DNA of 64,000 nucleotides from Parvibaculum sp041688015. Its GTDB lineage: Bacteria > Pseudomonadota > Alphaproteobacteria > Parvibaculales > Parvibaculaceae. The stretch lies in NCBI GenBank assembly GCA_041688015.1, contig JBDNIY010000001.1, positions 496,001-560,000 on the forward strand, given 5' to 3'. Below are positions 26,214 through 35,927 of the stretch, piece by piece (position 1 is the first letter of the stretch; every line of letters begins with the position of its first letter). Both the position numbers and the translations under genes were made by a program. The notes beneath the pieces are model-generated. The model worked only from the letters and a program-made list of their open reading frames with translations. It searched no databases and was not told where the DNA came from.

Positions 26214-27290
26214 TTACGAATCGAAGACAATCACGGAGCGCGCCAATTCGCCCTTTTTCAATTCGTCAAAAGCCTCATTGACTTGATCGAGCTTGATACG
26301 ACGCGAGATCATTTGATCGAGCTTCAGCTTTCCGTTCATGTAAAAATCGACGAACCTCGGCATATCGACAGGGAACCGATTGGACCCCATGATCGAACCT
26401 TGGATGCGTTTTTCTGCCAGAAAATCAGCGCCATGCAGTTCGATATTCACACCGACGGGGATCATGCCGATGATGTTTGCCGTGCCGCCCCGGCACAGCA
26501 TTTTGAAAGCCTGTTCCGCCGTTTGCTTGAGACCGATGGCTTCAAAGGCGTGATGCACACCACCGTTGGTCATGTCCAATACCTGCTGGATGGGATCGCC
26601 ATCCTTTGGGTTGATCACGTCTGTCGCACCAAATTCTTTGGCGAGGTTGAGCTTCGATCCATGCATATCGATGGCGATGATGCGACCCGCGCCAGCAATC
26701 GCCGCGCCGTTAATGGCAGCAAGCCCGACGCCGCCGCAACCGATGACGGCAACAGTCTCGCCCGGACGCACGTTGGACGTATGAATGACAGCACCAATAC
26801 CCGTTGTCACTGAGCAGCCAATCAGGGCCGCGCGATCAAACGGCATGTCTTTGCGAACGGCGACGCAAGCATGTTCGTGGATGAGCATCTGTTCGGCAAA
26901 TGACGAAAGATTGAGAAATTGGTTTAGACCGTTACCAAGGCGCGGTTCTTCACCAGCCTGACGTTTCGTCTCGGGGCTGACGCAGCGCGACATATGGCCC
27001 GTCAGGCAATGGTCGCAATGGCCGCAGAACGCCGACAAACAAGTGATGACGTGATCGCCAGGTTTGACGGTCCGCACTTCTGAGCCGACTTGCTCCACAA
27101 TACCTGCCGATTCATGGCCAAGCACGGCGGGCAAAGGATAGGGGTAAGACCCCTCAACGAAATGCAAATCTGAGTGGCAAACGCCAGCTGCCATGGTGCG
27201 GATCAGCACTTCATGCGGGCCGGGTTTGTTGATCTGGACATCCTCAATGACAAGTGGCGTTCCCACCTGACGCAATACAGCTGCTTTCAT
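26214..27290 (-). CDS. Zinc-dependent alcohol dehydrogenase (MDR superfamily)
   Basis: A 358-residue medium-chain dehydrogenase. The catalytic zinc ligands C38 and H59 (GHE motif, E60) are present, as is the structural zinc lobe C89, C92, C95 and C103. The Rossmann nucleotide loop reads GCGGVGLAAINGA and is followed by an acidic residue (AIDMH), which suggests NAD(H). The overall pattern resembles the class III-like/NDMA-type dehydrogenases that act on alcohols or glutathione adducts. It stands alone, with its own terminator, and is divergent from the Sel1 gene. The substrate cannot be settled from sequence. Confidence 0.92.
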   Translation of the reverse strand: MKAAVLRQVGTPLVIEDVQINKPGPHEVLIRTMAAGVCHSDLHFVEGSYPYPLPAVLGHESAGIVEQVGSEVRTVKPGDHVITCLSAFCGHCDHCLTGHMSRCVSPETKRQAGEEPRLGNGLNQFLNLSSFAEQMLIHEHACVAVRKDMPFDRAALIGCSVTTGIGAVIHTSNVRPGETVAVIGCGGVGLAAINGAAIAGAGRIIAIDMHGSKLNLAKEFGATDVINPKDGDPIQQVLDMTNGGVHHAFEAIGLKQTAEQAFKMLCRGGTANIIGMIPVGVNIELHGADFLAEKRIQGSIMGSNRFPVDMPRFVDFYMNGKLKLDQMISRRIKLDQVNEAFDELKKGELARSVIVFDS

Positions 27291-27382
27291 ATTTCATTCT
27301 CCCTGTAGCCGGTTTCATTTTAAGCAATTGCCGGATTGCAACAATGTTGACCCCAGGGTGCCCTAAAGGTCAATCAGACCCT

Positions 27383-27412
27383 TTGATCGCGTCTGTATTG
27401 TGGCACTATGAT
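27383..27412 (+). promoter_or_regulatory. Candidate promoter for the Sel1 gene
   Basis: TTGATC (27383-27388) and TATGAT (27407-27412) are 18 bases apart, 56 bases upstream of the ATG at 27469. Confidence 0.45.
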
Positions 27413-27468
27413 TTTGGGCCGGAGGCGTAAAATTTCGGCCTGACGGCAAGGCCAACTGGAGATGATGT

Positions 27469-28224
27469 ATGAATTTGCGTGTATTTTGGCATTTTGTGGC
27501 CCTTGTGCTCACCGCTCTAGTGGGCTTTGGTGGCCATCTCCAGGCGGCTCCCGCATCGAGCGCCAATACCGCATTTGAAACCGGCATCGAAGCCTATCGG
27601 ACGGGCGACGTCACAGCGGCGGTTGATGCCTGGACAAAGGCTTCGGATGGCGGTCATCCAGTGGCGTCCTATCTCTTGGGGCAACTCTATGAACAGGGCC
27701 ATGGCGTCGAAAAATCTCCGAGCTTGGCATTTCGGTATTTTGAACGGGCGGCCGCCGACGGTCAGCCGCAGGCTGCCGTCAAGGTTGGGTTGATTTACCG
27801 CGACGGCAACAAGCAACTCGACATCAAGCGCAATTACGAAAAGGCGATTGAGAATTTTGAAAAGGGTGCTCTGCAAGCCTGGCCGGAATCGCAATTTTAT
27901 TTAGCCGATATGTACCGCCGGGGCTTGGGCGTGCCCGCAGATCGCAGCGAGAGTTTGCGTTGGCTGATCCTTGCCGCCAAGAAACGCTATGCCCCTGCCA
28001 TGTTGGAAATGGCCCGCATCTATTTTGCAAGTGAAGGCGTTCTCGCGGATCGCATTAAGGGCTGGTCTTATATTGAGTTGGCCAGTCGTTATGCCGACCC
28101 AACCGAAGGTCCGCTGGTCAATGTGGCCATGGATAAATACACCAAGCGCATGAAGCCCGGCGAAAAAGACGCTGCCAAAAAAACGGCTGATGAATGGGCT
28201 ACCAGATATGAAATGGGACGCTAG
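27469..28224 (+). CDS. Secreted Sel1-repeat protein
   Basis: A 251-residue protein with an N-terminal hydrophobic signal (FWHFVALVLTALVGFGGHLQA) and about four Sel1-like repeats. The repeats show the pattern A-x-L-G-x-L-Y-x-x-G-x-G-V, for example SYLLGQLYEQGHGVEKSPSL and QFYLADMYRRGLGVPADRSE. Such alpha-solenoid proteins serve as scaffolds and are often periplasmic. The ATG has GGAGATGAT upstream. The 3' end overlaps the convergent EthD gene by 4 bases. The partner is unknown. Confidence 0.85.
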   Translation: MNLRVFWHFVALVLTALVGFGGHLQAAPASSANTAFETGIEAYRTGDVTAAVDAWTKASDGGHPVASYLLGQLYEQGHGVEKSPSLAFRYFERAAADGQPQAAVKVGLIYRDGNKQLDIKRNYEKAIENFEKGALQAWPESQFYLADMYRRGLGVPADRSESLRWLILAAKKRYAPAMLEMARIYFASEGVLADRIKGWSYIELASRYADPTEGPLVNVAMDKYTKRMKPGEKDAAKKTADEWATRYEMGR

Positions 28225-28598
28225 AAGATTACCTTTTCTTCACCGAACCATAGGGGAGATTTTGAAAAGTTGATGAATTTTGCCTCATCTTCGAGCAGAG
28301 CCAATCCGGCGGCGCGCGTTTCATCTGTATCGAGCATCAAGTCGTCAATGGAGTTCCACCATAATTGAGCAACACCATCATATATCTCTGGAGCCTTATC
28401 AAGGTTGCCACCGGCGCGAACAGCCCGGATAGCATCCGTCATTTCAAAGCTGCCTGTGTGAAGCTGGACGTACCGGGCGATACGTAAGGTCTCTTTGTGG
28501 CTGGCAACCAGCGGTGCATGTTTGTTGAGCCAATAGTCTTGAAATGCTTCGCGGGTCATCCCAATCTTGCGCGTGAGACAAAAAGTAATTTTGATCAA
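28221..28598 (-). CDS. EthD-domain protein
   Basis: A 125-residue protein with the ferredoxin-like EthD fold signature: ITFCLTRKIGMTREAFQDYW, then NKHAPLV, and a late WWNSIDDL. EthD proteins accompany ether- or polyketide-type degradation pathways, but many act as stand-alone small dimeric enzymes of unknown role. The start is a TTG, supported by GAGGTGC seven bases upstream. The gene converges on the Sel1 gene with a 4-base overlap of stop codons. No degradation genes are adjacent, so no pathway is assigned. Confidence 0.85.
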   Translation of the reverse strand: MIKITFCLTRKIGMTREAFQDYWLNKHAPLVASHKETLRIARYVQLHTGSFEMTDAIRAVRAGGNLDKAPEIYDGVAQLWWNSIDDLMLDTDETRAAGLALLEDEAKFINFSKSPLWFGEEKVIF

Positions 28599-28661
28599 TT
28601 CTGCACCTCATTTAGCTTTGTTTTTGTACGGGCATTTGGCCTGAGATCACGGAGATAGACC

Positions 28662-30170
28662 ATGCGCATAGCCGTTGGTGGGTTTCAACACGAAACCAAT
28701 ACATTCGCACCTACCAAGGCAGATTTTCGTGCTTTTGAACAAGCTGACTCATGGCCTGCATTGCAATATGGGGCAGGTCTAATCAGTGCTTTTAAGGGTA
28801 TGAACATTCCCCTTGCCGGTTTCATCGACGCCGCCGAAAAATCCGGCCATGACCTTGTGCCACTCGCATGGTGCCATGCGACACCCTCGGCCCATGTGAC
28901 CGAAGATGCGTTTGAGCGCATCACGGCAATGATCATCAAGGGCTTGTTGGATGCAGGTGCAATCGACGCTGTTTATCTCGATCTGCACGGCGCTATGGTT
29001 TGCGAACACATTGACGACGGGGAAGGCGAAATACTGGCGCGCGTGCGCCATGTGATCGGAGAGGCAATTCCCCTCGTTGCAAGCCTCGATCTCCATGCCA
29101 ACATGACCGAGAAGATGATCGCCAATGCTGACGCGTTGATCGTCTATCGTACCTATCCCCATATCGACATGGCTGAAACCGGTATGCGTGCCGCTGCCCA
29201 CATGGATGCTATTTTTGCAGGCCTGCCCAAACAGGCAAAGGCGTTTCGGCAGATTGACTATCTGATCCCGCTGACCGCGCAATGTACGATGAGCGAGCCA
29301 GCGGCAGCGATTTACAGCGATGTGGCTCGCTTGGATGGTGCCGTCCTCGGTAACGGTCGCATCAGCACAATCTCGCTTGCGACCGGATTTCCGCCCGCTG
29401 ATTTCGTGGGATGTGGAGCGTCAATCGTAGCCTATGGCGACACGGAAGCCGCTGCCGCCGAAGCGGCAGATCGTATCGTCAAACGCATGAACGAGAGCGA
29501 AAGCCTGTTCAAGGAAAAACTCTGGTCAGCCCATGATGCCGTTGCATATGGCATAAAAAAAGCCAGCACCAAGGGCCCTGTCGTGCTGGCAGATACGCAA
29601 GACAACCCCGGCGCAGGCGGCAACGGCGACACGGTTGGCATATTACGCGAGTTGCTGGCTCAAAAGGCGCAACGCGCAGCGCTTGGCGTCCTCTACGACC
29701 CGCAATCTGTCGCACAAGCTATTGCGGCAGGTGAGGGCGCTCGCGTTCGCTTGAGCCTCGGTGCTAAGACCGGCGGCGCTGACGAGCGCCCCATTGAAGA
29801 GGGCTTCGAAGTGGTCAAAATTACCGATGGGGAGTTTTTGGCAACCGGGCCGTTCTACGGCGGCTCGCATATGTCGCTTGGACCGACTGTGCGATTGCGT
29901 GTAGGCGGTGTCGACATTGTTGTCGCGTCTCGCAAGGCCCAATGTGCCGATCAGGAGATGTTGCGCCATACCGGCATTGAGCCCGCGGAGCTTGCCATTC
30001 TTGTGGTCAAAAGTTCGGTGCATTTCCGCGCTGACTTTGAACCCATTGCCAGCCAAGTACTGGTTGTTGAAAGCCCTGGCCCTAACATCGCAGACCTGAC
30101 GAAGCTCCCTTACAAACACTTGCGCAAAGGCTTACGGATCATGCCGGAAGGCAAGCCGTTCAATCCCTAA
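28662..30170 (+). CDS. M81-family metallopeptidase (MlrC/microcystinase C-like)
   Basis: A 502-residue protein with the two-domain MlrC layout. The N-terminal DUF1485/MlrC domain starts MRIAVGGFQHETNTFAPTKA and carries the metal-site segments LDLHGAMV, ASLDLHANMT and YRTYPHIDMAETG. The C-terminal domain has DTQDNPGAGGNGDT and later HMSLGPTVRLR. MlrC cleaves linear microcystin peptides, but the family is widespread in bacteria that do not meet microcystin, so a general amidohydrolase/peptidase role is safer. Length fits the family. It converges on the exonuclease III gene with a 4-base overlap. Confidence 0.9.
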   Translation: MRIAVGGFQHETNTFAPTKADFRAFEQADSWPALQYGAGLISAFKGMNIPLAGFIDAAEKSGHDLVPLAWCHATPSAHVTEDAFERITAMIIKGLLDAGAIDAVYLDLHGAMVCEHIDDGEGEILARVRHVIGEAIPLVASLDLHANMTEKMIANADALIVYRTYPHIDMAETGMRAAAHMDAIFAGLPKQAKAFRQIDYLIPLTAQCTMSEPAAAIYSDVARLDGAVLGNGRISTISLATGFPPADFVGCGASIVAYGDTEAAAAEAADRIVKRMNESESLFKEKLWSAHDAVAYGIKKASTKGPVVLADTQDNPGAGGNGDTVGILRELLAQKAQRAALGVLYDPQSVAQAIAAGEGARVRLSLGAKTGGADERPIEEGFEVVKITDGEFLATGPFYGGSHMSLGPTVRLRVGGVDIVVASRKAQCADQEMLRHTGIEPAELAILVVKSSVHFRADFEPIASQVLVVESPGPNIADLTKLPYKHLRKGLRIMPEGKPFNP

Positions 30171-30949
30171 AAGGCCAGTTCCGCCCAGATCGGCGTGTGA
30201 TCGGATGGCTTCTCGCGGCCACGCGGTTCTGCGTCAATATCGCATGCCGTCAAACGGTCAGCGGCCTGAGGTGACAGCAGCAAATGGTCAATGCGGATGC
30301 CTTGGCCTTTTTGCCAACGTCCTGCTTGATAGTCCCAGAACGTGTAGCGATGAGGCTCTGTGTGGCAGGCACGGAACGCGTCGGTCAAGCCGAGATTGAT
30401 GATCTCTCGGAGCTTGCCACGACTTTCTGGTTGAAAGAGGGCGTCGCCCTCCCATGCCTTGGCGTCATACACATCATCTGTAGTCGGAATAACATTATAA
30501 TCGCCAGCTAGAACAAGCGCTTCCTCATAGGTGAGCAACTCTTTGGCATGGGCTTTCAGGCGGTCCATCCACCCAAGTTTATAAGTGAACTTATCCGTAC
30601 CCAGCGGGTTACCATTTGGCAGATAGATGGAGGCCACACGAAACACGGTGCCACCGGCGGGAATTACCGCCTCGATGTAGCGGGCCTGATCGTCGCTTTC
30701 ATCGCCCGGCAAACCGGCGCGAACGTCTTCCAACGGATGTCTTGAGAGGATTGCGACACCGTTATAGGTCTTTTGCCCATGGATCGCGAGGTTGTAGCCC
30801 AAATCTTCAATTTCACTTCGCGGAAATGTCTCGTCGGTTGATTTTGTTTCCTGCAGGCAGACAACATCCGGATCTGCTTCCTTAAGCCAGACTTTGAAGT
30901 TCTCAAGGCGGGCTTTAAGGGAATTAACGTTAAAGGAGGCAATTTTCAT
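30167..30949 (-). CDS. xthA: Exodeoxyribonuclease III
   Basis: A 260-residue Mg-dependent AP endonuclease/3' exonuclease for base-excision repair. Family motifs are clear: MKIASFNVNSLKARL with the metal Asn, CLQETKSTD with the metal Glu, GDYNVIPT in the active-site centre, and the C-terminal SDHTPIWAEL with the catalytic Asp-His. The stop codon overlaps the convergent M81 peptidase gene. The protein is full length. Confidence 0.96.
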   Translation of the reverse strand: MKIASFNVNSLKARLENFKVWLKEADPDVVCLQETKSTDETFPRSEIEDLGYNLAIHGQKTYNGVAILSRHPLEDVRAGLPGDESDDQARYIEAVIPAGGTVFRVASIYLPNGNPLGTDKFTYKLGWMDRLKAHAKELLTYEEALVLAGDYNVIPTTDDVYDAKAWEGDALFQPESRGKLREIINLGLTDAFRACHTEPHRYTFWDYQAGRWQKGQGIRIDHLLLSPQAADRLTACDIDAEPRGREKPSDHTPIWAELAF

Positions 30950-31103
30950 AGGGTTTCCGCGACATTGGGCAAGATTCAGCTTTCGTTGAGTCTAACACGC
31001 GCCAGCCGCAATATATCCATCAAGGCAAAAGGGAATTGACGACGGGTGCGGCGCAGTCCAGCATTCGTTATTGCTATTTGTACACTCTGGGGAGGGAGCG
31101 CAA

Positions 31104-31463
31104 ATGGGTACTCGTATAGCGGGGCGGATGCAGGCGCGCGCGCGCACACAGCGTTATGTGGCGCCAGCCAATCTGTCGCAGCGTTGTCTTTTGTGCATTG
31201 TTGGGGTGTTGGGCGGTTTCATGGCCTTAGTGCAAGGCATGATTGCAGTGCAAAGTCTGCTGGTCACGACAAGCGGTGAGTTCACAACCTATTGGGCCGT
31301 GTCGGCGCTCGGCGTCTGGCTGCCAGCTATGGCCATATTCGCATCGATCGTAGGGGTGATGATTCGAGACAAGATCGCGATGGTGTTTCTCACTCTTTCG
31401 CCACTCGCCTCGATGGGCGGTTATGCGCTCTACACTTTCGGCCCCAGCGCCAATCTTTTTTAG
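31104..31463 (+). CDS. Small membrane protein, function unknown
   Basis: A 119-residue protein with a basic N-terminus (GRMQARARTQRY) and three predicted membrane helices (about 29-52, 64-87 and 92-112). The ATG at 31104 is chosen because a GGGGAGGGAG stretch lies just upstream; the frame also opens at 31071. It sits between xthA and erpA, convergent with erpA over an 11-base gap. I do not recognise a family. Confidence 0.6.
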   Translation: MGTRIAGRMQARARTQRYVAPANLSQRCLLCIVGVLGGFMALVQGMIAVQSLLVTTSGEFTTYWAVSALGVWLPAMAIFASIVGVMIRDKIAMVFLTLSPLASMGGYALYTFGPSANLF

Positions 31464-31474
31464 CTGAATGGGTG

Positions 31475-31837
31475 TTAGACTGAAAACGAAGTCCCGCAAC
31501 CGCATGAGGCGGTTGCGTTAGGATTAGTGATTTTAAAGGCCGATCCGATCAGATCGTTCACAAAGTCGATTTCTGACCCTTCCAGATACATGATCGAGAC
31601 GGAGTCGATCAGCACCATCGCGCCTTCTTTTTCCAACATCAGATCGTCATTGGCCCGTGTGTCGTCTAGCGTAAATCCATATTGGAAGCCCGAGCAGCCG
31701 CCACCGGATACCGACACGCGCAGCATCGTTCCACCGTCTTCACCACTCAGAATTTCGGCCACGCGCTTGGCGGCCCGGTCACTGATCGTGATCGGCTTTC
31801 CCGTTCCGGTTATCAGGTCTGTTGCGGTCTCACTCAT
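31475..31837 (-). CDS. erpA: Iron-sulfur cluster insertion protein (A-type carrier)
   Basis: A 120-residue A-type carrier that passes Fe-S clusters to target enzymes. The three cluster ligands are C48 (GGGCSGFQY), C112 and C114 (SCGCGTSF). The length and the EIDFVNDLIGSAFKITNPNA segment fit the ErpA/IscA group; ErpA is favoured by its placement divergent from dgt, a pairing known in Hyphomicrobiales. The gene is complete. Confidence 0.93.
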   Translation of the reverse strand: MSETATDLITGTGKPITISDRAAKRVAEILSGEDGGTMLRVSVSGGGCSGFQYGFTLDDTRANDDLMLEKEGAMVLIDSVSIMYLEGSEIDFVNDLIGSAFKITNPNATASCGCGTSFSV

Positions 31838-31945
31838 GTTTGGATGCCTTTGCTCAAAGTGCAGACTGGCACTCTGGAACCATTCTGGTTATAGCCTAGC
31901 ATTGATTTAGGCATTCACACTCCGGATTTCAAATCGAGGCCCCCC

Positions 31946-33136
31946 TTGTCGCATCCCAATCCCGCCGCAACAGCCCTTTTTGCCACAAAAGTCGAGACCA
32001 GCCGGGGCAGGCTCTTCTCGGAGCCAGAAAGTGCGACTCGCACCGCTTTTCAGCGTGATCGTGACCGGATTATCCATTCTGGTGCCTTTCGGCGCCTCAA
32101 ATATAAAACTCAGGTGTTTGTCTATCACGAGGGCGACAACTATCGCACCCGCCTCAGCCACTCGCTGGAAGTGGCCCAGATTGCCCGTTCCATAAGTCGT
32201 GTGCTCGGGTTAGACGAAGACCTCGCCGAAACACTGGCGCTTGCGCACGATCTTGGGCATACGCCCTTCGGCCACGCTGGCGAAGACGCGCTCGATGCCT
32301 GCATGAAAGATTTCCTCGGCTTTGATCATAATGCGCAAACGTTGCGCATCGTGACCAAGCTCGAACATCGCTATGCCGAATTTGACGGATTGAACCTCAC
32401 CTGGGAAACGCTGGAAGGCCTTGTCAAACATAATGGCCCTGTCTTGACGTCAGATATCACAGCAGCAGACCTGCCACGCGCGCTGACCGAATATGCCGAA
32501 ATTCAAGACCTTGAGCTTGCCACTTTTGCCGGGCCAGAAGCACAGGTTGCCGCGCTGGCCGATGACATCGCCTACAATAATCACGACATCGACGATGGGC
32601 TTCGCGCTAATTTGTTTACGATTGGCGATCTATTGGCATTGCCCCATGTGGGGGCTGCATTTCAAAGCGTGGTGGATCAATACCCCGGCCTTGAAGAAAC
32701 GCGCGTCATCCACGAATCCGTGCGCCGTCTGATTGGCAGTATGATCGGGGATGTTATCGCCGAAACACGGATGCGTGTCGCGTCTGCCAAACCACAATCA
32801 GCACATGATGTCCGCGCCATGACGCAGGCGCTGGTCAGCTTTTCGCCGGAGATGGATCAGCACAATATAACGCTTAAGGCATTCTTGTTTCAGCGCATGT
32901 ACAGACATTTTCACGTCAACCGTTCCATGAGCAAGGCCAAACGCATCGTTACCGGCCTATTCACATTATTCCATGCGGAGCCCGAATTGCTCCCACCCGA
33001 ATGGCAGCAAGGTTGCGACGGCGTACGGGGGCTGAAATCCGCACGCCGTATTTGCGATTATATTGCTGGCATGACTGACAGGTTTGCCATCGAAGAGCAC
33101 AAGCGTTTGTTTGATCTAAGTGATCCAAGAGCCTGA
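31946..33136 (+). CDS. dgt: dGTP triphosphohydrolase-like protein (HD domain)
   Basis: A 396-residue HD-domain dNTPase that removes triphosphate from deoxynucleotides. The metal-binding residues lie in RTRLSHSLEV (His) and ALAHDLGHTPFGHAGE (His-Asp), with a later Asp in DDIAYNNHDIDDG. The N-terminal RTAFQRDRDRIIHSGAFRRL is the usual nucleotide-site start. The start is TTG at 31946, with GAGG upstream; no ATG fits the conserved N-terminus. Divergent from erpA. In related genomes argS tends to follow closely; here a metal-related module lies between. Confidence 0.93.
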   Translation: MSHPNPAATALFATKVETSRGRLFSEPESATRTAFQRDRDRIIHSGAFRRLKYKTQVFVYHEGDNYRTRLSHSLEVAQIARSISRVLGLDEDLAETLALAHDLGHTPFGHAGEDALDACMKDFLGFDHNAQTLRIVTKLEHRYAEFDGLNLTWETLEGLVKHNGPVLTSDITAADLPRALTEYAEIQDLELATFAGPEAQVAALADDIAYNNHDIDDGLRANLFTIGDLLALPHVGAAFQSVVDQYPGLEETRVIHESVRRLIGSMIGDVIAETRMRVASAKPQSAHDVRAMTQALVSFSPEMDQHNITLKAFLFQRMYRHFHVNRSMSKAKRIVTGLFTLFHAEPELLPPEWQQGCDGVRGLKSARRICDYIAGMTDRFAIEEHKRLFDLSDPRA

Positions 33137-33146
33137 CCTGTGTCGG

Positions 33147-33689
33147 TCAATGATGCATATCTTCCATGCCATCGTGTGCAGCCATTAGATCGACGAATGG
33201 GGCAGGGTGCTTGAGCATATGCGCATTCTCGCCCACTTTCGAGATTTCGTTCCATTCAACTTTTATTAAGCCGCATGTCTGTGTGACCGGAAAATAAATC
33301 CGCATGATTTCTTTGTCATCAGGCAGCTTGACGAGAAATGTGAACGTCTCAAATCGATCATCCGGCACAGCGCCACCGCTCCACGAAATCGACGTGACGC
33401 CTTCACTCACGGATTTGCCGTGGAGGACATAGGAATCTTTGTAAGTGGCGGATTTCGTTTTGATCGTCCATCCCGGCATCACCTTCGGCTTGACAGAAAT
33501 CACACCCTCGGGAATGGCCACGGAAAGTGCCGTTGTCGCGGCTCCATCACAACCATGAGGCACACGCAAGATGGCCTCATAATAGGAACCCCATGACGAC
33601 ATGCTGGTGGCCAGCGTGACATGAGCTGAGGCTGGGGAGGCGAGGATGGCAAGGGCTGCGACTAAGACAAGTGCTGATAGTTTTTTCAT
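33147..33689 (-). CDS. YcnI-like protein (DUF1775), probable copper-binding
   Basis: A 180-residue exported protein. The signal peptide ends PASA, leaving His as the first mature residue (AHVTLATSM). In YcnI proteins this N-terminal His forms a copper-binding brace. The C-terminal tail is rich in Met and His (AHDGMEDMHH). DUF1775 features GCDGAATTALSVAIPEGV and PGWTIKTKSA are clear. The gene lies 11 bases downstream of a TonB receptor gene in the same direction, so the two probably form an operon for copper handling. The metal is inferred from family knowledge. Confidence 0.88.
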   Translation of the reverse strand: MKKLSALVLVAALAILASPASAHVTLATSMSSWGSYYEAILRVPHGCDGAATTALSVAIPEGVISVKPKVMPGWTIKTKSATYKDSYVLHGKSVSEGVTSISWSGGAVPDDRFETFTFLVKLPDDKEIMRIYFPVTQTCGLIKVEWNEISKVGENAHMLKHPAPFVDLMAAHDGMEDMHH

Positions 33690-33700
33690 CTGGTGTTTCC

Positions 33701-35827
33701 TTAAAACGACGCTGTGATGCCGGCAAATACAGTGCGGCCTTCACCGGGGTAGAAAATATCAGTCCCCGGAACATAAGTTGTGACAGTTGTATTGCTTGTG
33801 ACAGCGCGTTTATCCGCAAGGTTGCGCCCTTCGAGAAAAACACGAACCATAGGTGTGATATCAATGCCTCCCTCAATGCCAATCATGGCGTAACCGGGCG
33901 CTTTCTGCGTATTGGCATAATCGACATAGCCGCCACGCGGCACCCAATCGAGTTTGGGCGCGATATCCCAACCATCATGTGAGCGATAGCGGAGGGCAGC
34001 GCTATAGAGATGCGGCACCGATCCAGCCAGCGCATTGTCACCATAGACAGCATCGCCTTCAAAGCGAGCCTGGCTCCAAGTATAGCTCTGCTCAAATGTC
34101 AGCCTGTCACCGACGGGCAATAGGCCGGACAATGCGATCGCCCCGACATCGACATTCAGTGAGGCTTCCACGCCTTGATGCAACGTGCGCCGTGCATTGA
34201 AGGTGGCAGCTGGAATGCCCGCACCTGTTGTGAAGTTAACGAGTTCGTCTTCCACCTTGGCGCGATAGACGGCGACATCCCATGCAAAATGCGCCGTCGT
34301 CCCACGCGTTCCGATCTCGTATGTCACGGCACGTTGCGGATCCATCGGTATAAAGGACGTGCCTGCACCCAGTGTTTGAGTGAGATCGCTCATGATCGGC
34401 GGCTCATAGCTCCGCGTGACATTGGCATAGGCCTGTACGGTCGGTTGAATATTCCACAACAAACCGAACTTCGGGCTCACGGAGGTGAAATCGGTGTCAT
34501 CGCTTTTATAGGCGCCACCCGCCGTAATGGTGGTCTCGTAGTCCCGCGTTGCTTGAATGCCTTGCAGGCCAGTCACCAAGGCAAGGTCCGGCACCATGTA
34601 AAAGGCATTTTCCGCATAGAGCGTCGCCGTTGTTGAAACCTGCGTGCTCTCCTGAAGAAGGGCACTGCGATTGCCGCTCGTGTTGACGTAATTGTTTCCC
34701 GTCAGGCGCGTATAGCCATAGCGGAAGCCCGCAGCGAGGACGTTGCGGTGTCCAAACAGTTGCCCTTCAGTGCTGTAGCGCGTGAAGATGCCAACATTGC
34801 TGCTACCTTGATCCAGCACTTGATAGATCGGATGAAACAGCGAGTGATAGCCGACGTAAAATCCAACATCGAGCAGGCCATCATTGCCAACGACAATGCT
34901 GGTTTTGTTGGCGAAGCGAACGGAGCGCGAGTTGCGCTGCTGATCGCTGGATAGAGAACCCGCTGATGCCGCCTCTGGATTGTTAAGCGCCGAGTTGAGC
35001 GAAACGGTGCCCGGCAATTCCTGATCGACGGAATTGTAGGTAAGATAGAATCGCGTCTCTGCCGTCTCGTTCAAGCGAACGCCAAGATTGCTGGAAAATC
35101 GCACCGTGTTTTCTTGTGAATGCTGACGATAGCCCTCAGATGTCAAACCAGTGGTGGAGGCATAGAAATCCACATTGTCGATGATCCTTGAGATTTCGGC
35201 ATGGCCGCGCATTGTTCCAAAGCTGCCGCCATCAATCCGAAAGACATTCGGCGCCTTCGCCGTGAAGGCCGTCGGTGTGACAAGATTGATCGCGCCGCCG
35301 AGTGAGGCCGCGCCATATTGCAAGCCATCGCCACCGCGATAGACCTCAATATGCTGGAGGTTCAGCGGATCGACTTCTTGGAAATCGCCCGACCCGTCAG
35401 CGTCATTGAGCGGGACGCCGTTGGCTAGAAGTTCAATACTGCGCAAATGGTAGCCGCGGCTCAGCCCGGCCCCACGAATGGTGAGGCGTACTTCTTGCCC
35501 GTATCGCTTTTTGGCAAACACGCCCGGCGAGAACGAGAATACGTCCTCAAGATTGGCCGCGTATTTGTCTTTGAAAGTATTGGCAGGAACAATGCCGACC
35601 GCCCCCGGCATGGTCGCCAGCTGCTGGCGCGTCTCATCAATACCGGGCGCTGTCAGCGTCCCTGGTTTGTTATCCGCGCCAGCCAAACCGTCGAGCGGAG
35701 AGGGTGCCTTTTCGGTCACAATCAGGGCAGGGATCGCGTTCTTATCTGTTTCATTGGATTGGGCATTGGCAATAGAGGTGAGCAAGGCAAGCGGAAGCGC
35801 CAGCCCGGCAACAAGAGAAATTTTCAT
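33701..35827 (-). CDS. TonB-dependent outer membrane receptor
   Basis: A 708-residue receptor with a signal peptide (cleavage after SIANA), an N-terminal plug domain (ELLANGVPLNDADGSGDFQ and EVYRGGDGLQYGAASLGGAI), and a 22-strand barrel ending in the usual aromatic residue (FAGITASF). It would import a metal or metal complex across the outer membrane using TonB energy. The neighbouring YcnI and DUF2946 genes suggest copper. No Fur-type site was recognised upstream. Confidence 0.93.
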   Translation of the reverse strand: MKISLVAGLALPLALLTSIANAQSNETDKNAIPALIVTEKAPSPLDGLAGADNKPGTLTAPGIDETRQQLATMPGAVGIVPANTFKDKYAANLEDVFSFSPGVFAKKRYGQEVRLTIRGAGLSRGYHLRSIELLANGVPLNDADGSGDFQEVDPLNLQHIEVYRGGDGLQYGAASLGGAINLVTPTAFTAKAPNVFRIDGGSFGTMRGHAEISRIIDNVDFYASTTGLTSEGYRQHSQENTVRFSSNLGVRLNETAETRFYLTYNSVDQELPGTVSLNSALNNPEAASAGSLSSDQQRNSRSVRFANKTSIVVGNDGLLDVGFYVGYHSLFHPIYQVLDQGSSNVGIFTRYSTEGQLFGHRNVLAAGFRYGYTRLTGNNYVNTSGNRSALLQESTQVSTTATLYAENAFYMVPDLALVTGLQGIQATRDYETTITAGGAYKSDDTDFTSVSPKFGLLWNIQPTVQAYANVTRSYEPPIMSDLTQTLGAGTSFIPMDPQRAVTYEIGTRGTTAHFAWDVAVYRAKVEDELVNFTTGAGIPAATFNARRTLHQGVEASLNVDVGAIALSGLLPVGDRLTFEQSYTWSQARFEGDAVYGDNALAGSVPHLYSAALRYRSHDGWDIAPKLDWVPRGGYVDYANTQKAPGYAMIGIEGGIDITPMVRVFLEGRNLADKRAVTSNTTVTTYVPGTDIFYPGEGRTVFAGITASF

Positions 35828-35927
35828 TTTTGGCGTCTCTGTCAGACCGCATGTCTTATGCCGCAGCTTATGAGCCGTGACGCAACATGCGAGATTGTGA
35901 AAGCTGATTGTGGAAAGTCGGCTTCAC